Positions 11,601-23,600 of a stretch of DNA of 64,000 nt are shown in pieces. A model generated the notes under the pieces. The model was not told where the DNA came from. It was given only the letters and a program-made list of their open reading frames with translations, and made no database searches. Source of the stretch: Spirometra erinaceieuropaei. Taxonomy: Eukaryota > Platyhelminthes > Cestoda > Diphyllobothriidea > Diphyllobothriidae. Numbering within the stretch: the first letter of the stretch is position 1; each line of letters opens with the position of its first letter. Position numbers and translations under genes: made by a program. The stretch is taken from assembly GCA_902702965.1 (NCBI GenBank), contig CACRXP010000393.1, positions 173,040-237,039 on the forward strand. The letters are read 5' to 3'.

Positions 11601-14600
11601 TAGTCTGCTTCCTGCCACTCAAAACACTTAGAGGTTTGAGATCGGACAAGCTATTCGGTGGTGGATTCGTGGATTCCAGCTTGGTTTGCAGATGATTAAG
11701 AGCGAAAATTCATGAGACTCGAATAGGAAAACGAATCCTTAAAATCCGCCTGGATTTCACAAGGGGTTTAGTGTTGATACCCTGTAGACATTATTCACGT
11801 GATAGTTGGAGAAATTGAGCAGGCGAATTTTCGAGAAGTGCCACAGATAAAGTCAAGTGAAACTGGAAGGGCCACTTCTACCTTTCTCCCCGACGTCAAC
11901 AGGCTATTCACCAAGTCCTAGTCCTTGCGGTCTGATATGCTCATCCCTGAGCATAACACTCTGGAAAAGTGGACCCCCAGCTCACGCTGTCTACCGAATT
12001 TGTGAATATTAAAACAAAAGTAAGAGCGTGTTTAACCGGTTCGAGCTAAGGTTATTCAGTATCTAAGCTATCTTCTAGAATGCCAAATCAAGTGTTATAG
12101 AGCGTTTTTTTTATTAAGAACGAATATTTGGGCGGGATTGTAAAAACGATTATCGCGTAATATAATTCTAAGAGGAGCCAGTCATGCCAAGCTGCCTATA
12201 GTTGAATGAGCTGGAAAAACTACCCCCGGTAAAGGATGACTACTTATGTAGTGCAGTTGGTTCCATTAATTTCCAACGTTCATATAAATTCGAATATGTT
12301 CTATAGAAAACATGAAAAAATATTCCGTTTTTACTCATATTGTCGGAACTTGCGTCTTTGTTAATTTTTCACCGTCGGATGAAAACAGCTTTTGACTTAA
12401 CAAATTATGTAATTATGTGACCGGTTACGACCGCAAAGTCTCTATTCATTCAACATTGTATAAGTCTCTTTATCAATGTTACTTTTACCAACATCCATTG
12501 TAGAATTTTATAAGCCCTACAGGTATTACTCTTCGTAACATAGAAAATACATGATTTTCCTTACTCGGAAGGTGCACAGCATGTGACTGGAAGCCTTAAA
12601 CACGAGTTTTATCGCAAATAAGTCCAAAATTGTTAGGAAATAAAATATCCTTTCAAAACCGAAACGTACTTTTTATTCAGATAGAAAATTAAGAGATATA
12701 ATTTGCTACCAAATGAATACGAGGAACAGGTTTGTGCCTGTTTCATTTAGAACATATTTTCATTTATAAGAGTGCCGGAACGCACGCTACCTAGGTATGC
12801 ATTTTACCAAATTTTGTTTTTGGAAAGATGCTCATACAAAGGCCGACTTTTTTGGCGTGACTGAAATATCTTAAGACTATGCTGCCCGATAATCAGCAGT
12901 ATCGCATCACCTAAATAATCTGTTCTAATTGAATACACATTTTGGAATTTCAGTTGATATTTCATGGGATGGGACAACCACTGTAATTGACTAACTGGGT
13001 AGGTTGAGTGAACTTGCAGGTTTTCGCAGTTGAAAGCAAATAAGTCAACAGTGGCCTGTCCATTCTTCCGTGTCCTTGTCTGCACTACATCTCGTAATGT
13101 GACCATCAGTGGGTGCTCTAGACAGCTTTCTAAAAACCAACCTGAACGTCCGCATATATCCTGCAACCAGTCCAGCGTCATTAAGGAAGGACTCATTAGT
13201 ATGCAGCTAAACAAGTCTGTTACTTGAAACCCAAGCAAGACACTTATTACGATTGTGTGTAGAGCTAGAACTCACTCTGAACTGCAGAGCCATCGTCAAA
13301 TGCAATGTTGCCCAGGTGTAGAATGCCTCCCAAAATGGAAAACAGAGACTCTTTGTCGTTCGCAGTCATATTCATCCCGTCGAAGACCCTGACTGTGGTG
13401 TGAAAGTCATCGTAGTCGTCCATTGTGATGTCCCTTAGTGGACCCAGTTGCTTTTGCTGAAATGACATAAGCAGGAAATCAAACCTCTGTCACTGCGAGG
13501 AGGCAACAAAATTAACGTTACCAAGAGGGTCTTATTTTACTTTAGCTCACTCTTCTTCTTTTCCCCACCGTGCACTTCAATTGAAGGGTGACAAAATAAA
13601 CCTGGTGAATCGCAGTCTTCGTAAATTTCAAAACGGTGAACACGGATGGGCTTTGTTTAAGCGCCGATGACTGATGAACTTTGTTATTTCCTAATCCCTC
13701 TGCCGGTTGTGATCTGAGACTTAAGTTATCGGAACCTGCGTAAACAAATCCCCATCTCTCAAAAACCACAAATTCATTTGACGAAATAGCCGCAACACTG
13801 GGTCACGTGATAGTGCTACTACACCACCTGTCAGACACAATACACTCTACAGGAATTGGTACATTGAGTATTGTAGATGAGGCCGTCGTATAAAAACGAC
13901 GCATAGCGCATTGACGGTTCAACTATCGTTGTCGAATATGCCCACAATGGGCTTCAAAGCAGAGTGAGAGTAGGGAACGTGAGTTGCGCGCGAGTTAGTG
14001 TACAGCGATCGTAAACTTGCGTCGCATCTACCCCACTCTCCCCTCCTCCCCCACCTGGATCTCATGTCAGGTCAGAATCAAGAAGACCGATGCGGGAGAA
14101 GGCGTAGATAGTTGGCACGGCGTAAACCTACACATAGGCGTACCATTACGCCCCCTGATCCACAACGTACACTGACCAGGATTCTACAGAACAAGAGAGG
14201 GGAGGATGGGTGGCACGGATCCCGATTGGCACGGACTGCGCCCGGAATTAGACCCATAGATACAACCCAACGTTGACATTTGTCATGGGTACGCATCTCC
14301 GATAACGCCTGTTAGACTCCGACCTAGCCAAGGTGTTGTTCTAGCGCATCTACCACGTGGTCTGTTTTAGGGACACGCATAGCGCATCACAGCCTCAGAG
14401 ACGTCACAGCGGGCTGTCGACCTGTGAAGAACACCGTTTTGAACACTGGGCTAGTCATTTGTCGTTTTTACCCTATCCTCAGTCACTTCTGTCGCAATCT
14501 ACTCGGCCTGTTTTCTGCTGGTCACTGAATAACCGCTATAACTCGTGCGTTCCTCGAGTCTTCTAGGCACTAAACCAAATTCTACTTCCCACTCCTCCAG

Positions 14601-17600
14601 GGATATTCCTCCTGTTTACAATAGGGAGACGGAATCTACTAATTTCTGCCGTAGTCAATCTTCATCTCACGTCATTAGGGCGACTGTTTGAATCGCAAAT
14701 GAAGGTCAGGGTTCGTGTGAAAGGTTCCCAACTCCGGATTCTCATCATGACCATTTTGTCGTTTATTCCCCTCTCACATCTGAAAAGGTTTACTTCGTGC
14801 AATAATTTACCGTACTAACAACACAGGTATTAGCTAAAAGCCCAGACNNNNNNNNNNNNNNNNNNNNNNNNNNNNNNNNNNNNNNNNNNNNNNNNNNNNN
14901 NNNNNNNNTGGAAGCAAAACAGTGGTAGACAGCGAAGAGGAGGAAGGAGGTTTCGTGGCCGATGCATTGAACGTTTGTTGCATTGTGTCCCATTTTGTGA
15001 TCACAAGTGTCGCAGGGGTGTGCACAGTGACGTGTGGCAAACCCGCCCGTGGATCCAGCGTTGTGGTCTGAAGTGGTGCGGCTTTTCGAATTGCAGACTG
15101 TAATCTACGTCGATGACGTTGGTTCGTAAAGCTGTGGTGGTCGTAGGGAAACGGACATCGGCACACCCTCTCAGCATAACGCGGATCCCGAATCTGCATT
15201 CGCTGGGGACGTTTGGTCAACGTTGACGCCCCCCCCCCCACGTTACAACCGTAAAGTTGCAATAGATATTGTTAGAGCTTATATTGAGGGGTCTCGTAAG
15301 ATCATTATGAGCCCTGAGCGTGTCATTGTGGTTCGGTTACAAAGGAAGGACTCTGACAGCATTCCTTGCTCAGTCGAGTCTTAACAGCGCTCATCCAGGG
15401 TCTTCTACATTTATTTGTCTAAGGATGCTGCAATCGCACTCTAAGGCAAATCGCCACGCCCGTGAATTTTGTGCGAGACTTTTCCAGGCCCAGGCTTGGA
15501 GCCGGGGCTCGGGGTGGTCTTCCAGATTTATCTGCAACACTGCTTATGCCCTTCTTGTCTGCAAACACCTGTAACAACGTCATCATATAAAGGTCGTTTA
15601 AAAATATGCTCGCTAGACATCTTCGCAACCTGTCGTCCCGTCATCGCAAGGGCACTGGGCATGCCATTCAGTGATAGGGCTTCAGTGTCTGGGATCCGTT
15701 CTTTGCCACTAAACCCTCCGACGGTCTAACTTCCGCATAGGGCTCTGACAAGTGTTTCTGGGCTCAAGAGAAGTGTACCTTGGCACATATTCGGCGTGAC
15801 ATTGAAAAGGATGGGGCATATGTTTGGCTGGAGTGACTTTGGAAATAATGGCTGTAATTTCATCGTCAACTTCAATGCTCTCTGAAGGAACTTGCCCCCA
15901 GTGGCGAAACAACGGACGTTGACAGCGAAATGAACCATGCGTGCTCCGCCCACCCATGACGCCTAGGACTTTCTGCTTCTGTGCGACACAAGTACCTTAA
16001 AGAGCGTCGTGGCGATCAGCTGAACTAAAATTCCCTCTTTTTCCCTGTCTTCCTTCCTCTCTCCCAAATGCAGTCGCTGGATAGCATCACTTCCTCGGCG
16101 GCCGCGGGCACACTCGGCTGGGCAGTCCCAGCTTCCGAATTAAACTGTTCAACGATTTGGCAGCCACATTCATTGCCGTCGATTTTTACGCAGAGATGTA
16201 GAACGCAGATGGTATACGGACAATTCACATCAAAAGACAACAAGGTGTTCGCAAGAACGCTCCCACCCCGTCTGATGAGTTGCCTGCCAAAGAAAAGTCA
16301 ATTTTTATAAAAAAATAAACTTGCTGGAGGATGGCTTGCCAAGAGTTCCATGCAAACGAAGAACGACTGCACCAATACCCAGCAATCAATACTTGTATGA
16401 GGACCATTACATATCCTTCTGCATTGTTCAACATTGACAAACGAACAACAATTCTAGTTAGCTGGGCGAAGACTCTCTACGTCACTAAGCAGATTTGCTA
16501 CATGTATTCTATAAATAATAAAAATGGTTTTATTGGCACACGTGTGGGGACTGTAAATATAAAAATTTAGCGTTCGCACAAAGTTTTAACCTTTATCCTA
16601 TCCAAAAGATCGAAAGCATCCCGACGGTATTCTTTGCAGTCGGATGACGGCGCAACCCCGCTGTCCCCTCAGGAAGCTTCATTTCGTTCTGTCCTGCCTA
16701 CAATGCCTCCCCGTCGAAAAGGAGTCATATCCGGTGGTGCAGACAGACAGAGGGAAGAACCATTATGGATTTGACTGCTAGCTCTTACCGTGACTGCAGC
16801 CGCCAACCACAGCAAGGAGTGCTCTCTGTTCCCGCTAAAGGCATTGTCAGTGACAGCACACTGCTAGGTTATGCGGACGCGTTCACTGCTTCCCCCATCG
16901 TCGGTGCTGGCTATCGGACAGTCAGTCCTGAGGGCTGCCGTTTCGCCGCCGACGGCAATGAAGCCGAAGAGGGCAGGCTCCTGTTGCAAAAGTCGGGGCC
17001 CGAGAGTAGGTCATAGGGTCAAGCCAGAAGAATAACCGCCTCCCCTGCCACACACACACGCACAGTGAAGTTGCACACGGCAATGGAACAAAGACGTTAC
17101 CTTCCCCCGTGTGCGAAATGGCCTTTCAACTGCGGTTGGTGTCACGTGCGTGATGCATCCGCTACTGTTGCCACGGCGGACTCCGTGACCAACTCTGTGT
17201 TGGCTGAGTTAACGTGGAAAACGTGGGTGACGAAGAGGAGGGGGAAAATGGAAGAGGGGGGGGGGAAGACATGGCTGGCATACAAAAAGGACTAACATCT
17301 TCACTCTGAACCGCCTGAGGGAGGACGTTTGCATTTCTGTCCTGGAGGAAATACTGCGTGCAGCCACCAGAGAGGTACTGAAAATGAAAAAAGAGAGATC
17401 GTGAACAGTTTAGGGGAAATGCAGTGTCCTTTTTAGTAATCGTCAAAAGGCATCTCCACCACGCTATAAGGCTGCATGCAAGTTAACGGTCGCTCCTTTT
17501 GTTGCCACAGGAATTGTCATTCCGTAAACAGCTTTTAACCGAATATGAGGTGTCGCTAAGCAGTCTATCCTGACTTTAGGGCGAAATAAGGGACGATCCT

Positions 17601-20600
17601 ATTGTGTCGGGGAATAACGGCGTCATAGCGAGAAATAATCAATAACCAATGACCATTGCCGACAAGGATAATCGAGACTGAAACGACCATTTCTGGCTTG
17701 TTTGTCCGAATGACTCAAGTGCAGGATAAGCGGCTGAGCCGTGTTCGGGTCACAGGTTTTCCCCAGTTCGGAGTACGATTTGCTAACAATGACAGAAAAA
17801 CCAGAGATGGCACTTTCAGGCTTCCTCGCATTTGTTGGTAATCATCTTCGGTTAACTGCACGCATGTTGTTGCGAGCATTCCTTATCGTCCGCAGTCAGT
17901 TGCAGTCGAACCAATGGAGGTGCACCAGGCAGCCATAATTAGCATATGCTGTGTATGTGATAATTATGCAAACAGACAGGAAGACGTTTTTCTGCGCCGT
18001 CTATTTACAACACAATAATCAAATGCTCCGGTTTACAAGCTCACAGACGACAAAAAGAAACTGGAGATATCCAAACCTGTAAGGTGGGGGAGTGCGACGT
18101 GCAGTAACATTTCAGTAAATTTATCTCTATTCCTTAATTCCAGCGTCACATTTGGCTCAACAGACGCAGATGAATCGTGACCTGACCGCACAGAGATGGT
18201 TGCACATTACGTGATGAAAGGTTGAGCGTCCACTCCGCTGCGGATTGACAAAGTGGTCGAAAACCGACAAGTTGGTTGAACTCTTAATGCCAACTCTGAC
18301 CTCCTGTACACATATTCGTGATCCGGGATGTAGCGACAGCTCACTGACCAATGATGATTACTGGGCATAAACTGAAAGTTTGCCTTAGATTGTAAAACCG
18401 GTGAAGCCTACATGTAACTTTTAACCGTAGGCTCCAGAGGCCTACTCGAATAGAAACAGTAGACTGGACATCTCGTGACCTGTCCGTTCTCATTGGTTCA
18501 CTGTCATTCAGTTAGGGCAGGCCAAAAATCTAGATCCCGATCAACCAAAACTGCTTAAGATGAGTGCAACTTTTCTGGTTTACGACAAAAACACACAGAA
18601 GTGCCGAAAACATCCTAGCACACAAGTTGGTGCATTGCGCACTTTGCGTGCATACCCCGTAGCTCCTAGATAAGACAAATTAAATTAAATTAAAATTTGC
18701 ACGCGAATTTCACAAACTCAGGAAATATGCATTCTCTCGGAGTAAACCTCTCTGTGAGGACTGCGCTGAACACCTGGGAGTTTTGTTCTATGAATAATCC
18801 AACCCAGGGAGAAGACGTCCCTCAGCTGCGTCCTAATAATTACCGCTCGTATGGCCAGTAGCAAGCTGATCTTAAACCAGATTTATCCGATCAGAGTACA
18901 TCAGTATGAAACTCTGACGGTTTCTGATTTACTGTCGACTTCGTCAGGTTTCCACGTAATACACACAATCAACGATCGCTCCTTCGTGAGATCGACAGAT
19001 CGACCGTCGTTACCGAAGACGTCCGCTGCGTGCCTTACGGCAAGATAGGCTCAGGGGGGAGGGGGGTTGAGTGTGATCTAGTTTATAATGATAGTATACA
19101 CGCGCTGCATCAACCGCACCGTCTCCTCCCTTATCCTCATAGGCTCTGTGTCAGAAGAGAGTCAGGACTTGATGCGAGATATGGTGCCTTGGTTGACAAG
19201 GCTAAATAGCCCACCTCTGCGTGCCAACCACGTCTGATTCATGCACGACGGACCAGGTTTCACCTAAACACGAGAGCGTAGAACGCATCCTTACCCAACT
19301 TAGTGGGAGTGCGCTAGAGGCAACATTAGGAAGGAGCCACTTGCAGCCCGACTCACCGTCCCGTGAGGGGGACGGAAGTATCCCGTCAGTTGGCAGCCTT
19401 CCGAGTCACGACTCTTAGTGCACCGCGAAAACGCGTTAGATTGTTTATGGTGAAAAATATACGCTGAGTGCCCGGGGGGGGGGGGGCGATTCGCACAAGA
19501 TGGGCTTCACTCCCATTCGCATCTTCCTCCTACTCTCCCTCTTCCCACGGCCACTGTGTGGTAGAGGAAAACCATACTGGATCGTTCCCTTCCGCTTTTC
19601 CCTCTCCTATGCCTGAGTCAAGTCGGTTGGAGACAGAATGCAACGCAGAGTAGGCGCTTCGCCGTCATCTGTCATGTGTCGTAGGCATATGTTAAGTCCC
19701 CAATCGACATAAAGAGATCTCCACTCGCGCTCATTTCTGATAACAGAACGTATGCTGCGTTCACCCCACAGTCAATAAACCATCTATGACGGCGGCCTGT
19801 AAACGGAATTAGGCTAGCGGATTTCTATACCGTTCGAAGTTGACTGCCTTGAACCTCATCGAATCATACACGCATTCCTGTTTAAAAGGCAAATTACCCG
19901 AAAATCGGCGGGGTTCGTGAGTCCTAGCTGCGATCTCAACTGTTCCGAGGCGCCGGCAAACATCTGGTAGAAGAAATGGAAATTCCGTTCCCCGGGGGCT
20001 TGGAAAACAAGACGACTCTTCTCCAGAATGTAGTGCTCTATTGAACCTCCGCATACAGTTCCCGCCTTGGTGAATGAGATTTCAATGAACTTGCCGAAAC
20101 GTGAAGAATTGTTGTTACGCACTGTCTTCGCGTTTCCAAAGGCCTCAAGCAGGGGATTCGCTGTTGGGTAAAAAAGCATGCATAGATTGACTGAAGAGCT
20201 TCTTAAAAGGTAAAGCAGTGATTCGTACATTCAGATTACTGAAAAAGGAAAAGATCTATGGGAATAATCAGGTGAAGAGACAGTTTTTCTCTCCTCTAAG
20301 CCATCTTTTTGAGACCGCGAAAAGCGCCGAGATGCCAGGGAAGTCTTTATCCAGATGCGTCGTTATGCCACAGACCCCGTTCTTTTTCTGAGTTTACTGT
20401 CATCAGACCCCTTACGCTTCTTTTCACGTCAGGCAACCCACCTGAGCGGCTGACATAACGATCATTGCTATTGACTCTCAACACTCTTTGCAAAAGGGGC
20501 TTTAGCGGCGGATGATTCAGCCTGAATTTTTCAAACCGCTCGGGGGTCTTAAAAGACGTATTTATTCTGCAAATGCCGAAATCGCTAACAAACGGTCTAA

Positions 20601-23600
20601 GGGAGAAATTACTCCCATCGCAGTGCGTGCATTAACAATTAAATTATCCTATAACTTCCTCATTAACGGCTCGGGAAGGTAATAGTATAGCTGTCTTGAC
20701 CAAGACATGATTTTGGCTACTGAATGAACATCATATCCGGTTGCCTCCGACCTTAGAACCTCTGTTACAGACAGTGCTGCGTAAAAATTTCGGTCGGATG
20801 TGGTTGTGAAGCCCCAATTGAAGTAAACGAACCCCAATTACCTCAAATACGGGGCCGATGGTAATAAGGGGTTTTACAGGGGGGACCGGGGAACGCACAG
20901 GCGACGAGGTCAAATAGCTGTATGCAAAAGAAAAGCTATTGAGAATGCGCGATTGTACTTTGGATAGTTAGGAAATAGTTAAGTTAACTCCTAACCCTAA
21001 CCCCTAACCATAACCGCCTAACCCTTACCTCCAACCCTAACAGTATTGTGTCCATGAGGTGGAGCCACCAAGCCACATCTTACCAAAATTTCCACTTAGT
21101 GATTTAGTAATGGAGTACATTGTTTAAGTCAAATCGATGAGAATAAGTTCTAAAACCTAATGCGAACCGACGAATTGTCTAACTGCTTTTCATATCAAGG
21201 GTGAAGGGTAGAATGCCCACTTCTGCTTTAGTTGCCACTGTCAGTAAATCCGAACCGGTTGAACTCGAGGTTTGAATGTAGGCCTAATCGACTGTTGAGT
21301 GAGGGCGATACCGTTGGGCCATGGTCACTATCACCTTAAAATGAGCGGGATTTCAATTAAATCAAGACGGAGGAACGTAAATGACCACTCCCCTGCTGAT
21401 GCAATCCAAACATTTTAGCCCTGGAATAACTAAGCACAACTGCATGTCCCTCATCCCAAAAGTTGGGCATGTCCCTGGTCTCGCGGTATTACTAAAAGCC
21501 ATGACATACACAACAAAACAGTTTAATTCTCCGATGATCGAACCTGCTATAAACGAGGAAAGTTCAACCGTAACTGCAATTGAGTAAGATCTTATTTCGT
21601 AGCCGCACCGGTTAGGGGTTAGGATTAGGTGTTGGTGTTAGGAACTAGGTTTAAGGGTTTGGATTAGAGGTTAGAGTTATGGTTTAGAATAAGTGCTAGT
21701 TGTTAAAGGGTTAAGGTTAGGGGTAAGTGTTAAACTCCCTATTATCTTCTGTCCCGTATGACAGGCGGTTAGGGCTTGTCTACTGTTGGTACGACTACAA
21801 AATGAGATCCGACCTGTAGTTGTTAGACTGTGGCATTGGTACCATGTTAGTTAAAAAGGCATGTGGTGGATCCTATCATGACCCCGAAGATCGCCGACTA
21901 GAATGAGATCCTCTTAGCTAACATTCGGGGATCGATTCAGTCTTTTAAAAAGACTACTCAAGTCGCAGGCAATGACAAGGAGACGGCAGTGTTTCGTGCC
22001 AGGAGTTCCGTCCTGTTCTTATATCAGGATCCAATCACGCTTATGCTTGTTCGTCTTGGTAAACATTAAAAAAGTACCCTTGTGTAACGTGGGATTAAAC
22101 CTTTGGTCGCCCTCCATCAAGGTACCATTATTTGGCTGTGAAGACCTACAAATATACCTAATGTGCGCTGTCAACTGAACGCGCATGTCTGGAACTGTTT
22201 AACACACTCGAAGTAATCTGTAAAATTCTTATTTGTGAATTCCTCTATGTACATCCAATCTATCTCCCACACTATTCTGAAAAATATGAAATCATTTTGT
22301 CTTCTTTGCCCGTTAGACGCGAACGGTTATGAGACTCTAAGATGGATGCAAGACTCTTCATCATTCGCAGCAGCTTTCCGGATATAAATTCTCGAAATCT
22401 ACAACAAATTACAAGTATCTTATCCATCTGTTTCACAGGGTTAGTCCGGTGATTATGATTGCGAAGACACAATGTGCTCATCCTTACTTCGCACACTCAG
22501 TCGAAACGAAAATTCTGAGTCCAACGACAACGCCCTGTCCGATTTAGCACGCGTGCAGTATCAGAAACTACTCAAGTCACATACGCTGACTTAAGTAGTA
22601 TGTATGGTGCGCTGGTGTAATTTTATCAGGGAAAAATAGCATTTCACCTACCTTCTCTCTAGTATTAATTTATGCTAAAGCGCCGTTTTTTAACCAATCG
22701 ACAATAATAAATCCTTTCAGTTTGGATCACTGGCAATTCCGTCATCAGGGAGAATCTTGTCTATACAAGTTAGAAGGTGAGATGAGAACTAAGTGCTTTC
22801 TGGAGAATGAATGGATTATCAGTCATTGACACCATTAATAAGGATGCTGAAGCCTATATCCTTGTTTTATAGCCAGCGAGATAGGACTGCTAATAGCTGT
22901 ACCTCGGTCGGTATCGATGGGCGTTGAATGACTCCCAGGAACTGCTGCGTGTATCTACCCGGTTGTTACCGATAGGGGGGAACGGATTTCGAACTACGGG
23001 CACGCAGACATTGAAAACTCCGTGTCACGCCTGTCGAAAGCTGTGGGCGGCTAAAATATGGACAGAAACTTCCATAGACCTGGAGACTAGAGGTCGTGGC
23101 TGACCTAAGCGCTGCTCTCACACCTCCGCCTCAGCTGCTTCCAATGAGATTGCGAGGATTGGTAACGTGAGGGCTCACGAACTCGCAACAGGATTCTACA
23201 CAGACACACACACATGCAAACGAATCGACCTCGAGGGAAAGAGAGCACGTACTCACTTTCAAACACACAGGCTTACGTGCTAAAGCCCGAGTCCTAAGTC
23301 TTCTGCATCACCGCATACACTTGAGCGCAGTCTCATACGGGAGAGTCAGTAAAGGCTCATTTTACGAAAATGCGCCTGCGTCTTAGCCCGCGCGCGAGCG
23401 CACACAAACATACACAGACAGCGAGCGAGAGAGAGAGTGAGAGAAAGATTAGTGTTTGGGAGTAACTGTCAACGTCGCCAACACGAGCAAAGGGACGGAG
23501 CTGAATCAGAGGGGCAGCACTATGCGCGTGTGTTGACATTGCACGTTGTTGCACCGCGCCTAGCACAAGTAAGTTTCAATTGGCGGTCAGCGATAACTAA

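Larger units (their letters stand above)
6212..13275. other. Myosin VI introns 8-10 (with one unplaced short exon)
   Basis: Splice phases and family length require a small exon of roughly 12-14 codons in this interval, which I could not place. Repeats seen are a small hairpin at 9097-9132, a telomere-like repeat unit at 10787-11125 and a 161-bp tandem duplication at 11355-11676. The rest is AT-rich and non-coding by eye. Confidence 0.6.
13457..17296. other. Myosin VI intron 7-8
   Basis: The intron includes one copy of a dispersed repeat (about 13960-14480) and an assembly gap (14848-14908). Short open frames around 15.7-16.3 kb and 16.8-17.0 kb have no recognisable domain or convincing splice context. 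Confidence 0.5.

Noticed and set aside
16025..16243. Minus-strand frame with Cys-rich segment in a myosin intron
   Set aside because: No recognisable domain and no convincing splice borders; it does not fit the myosin order.
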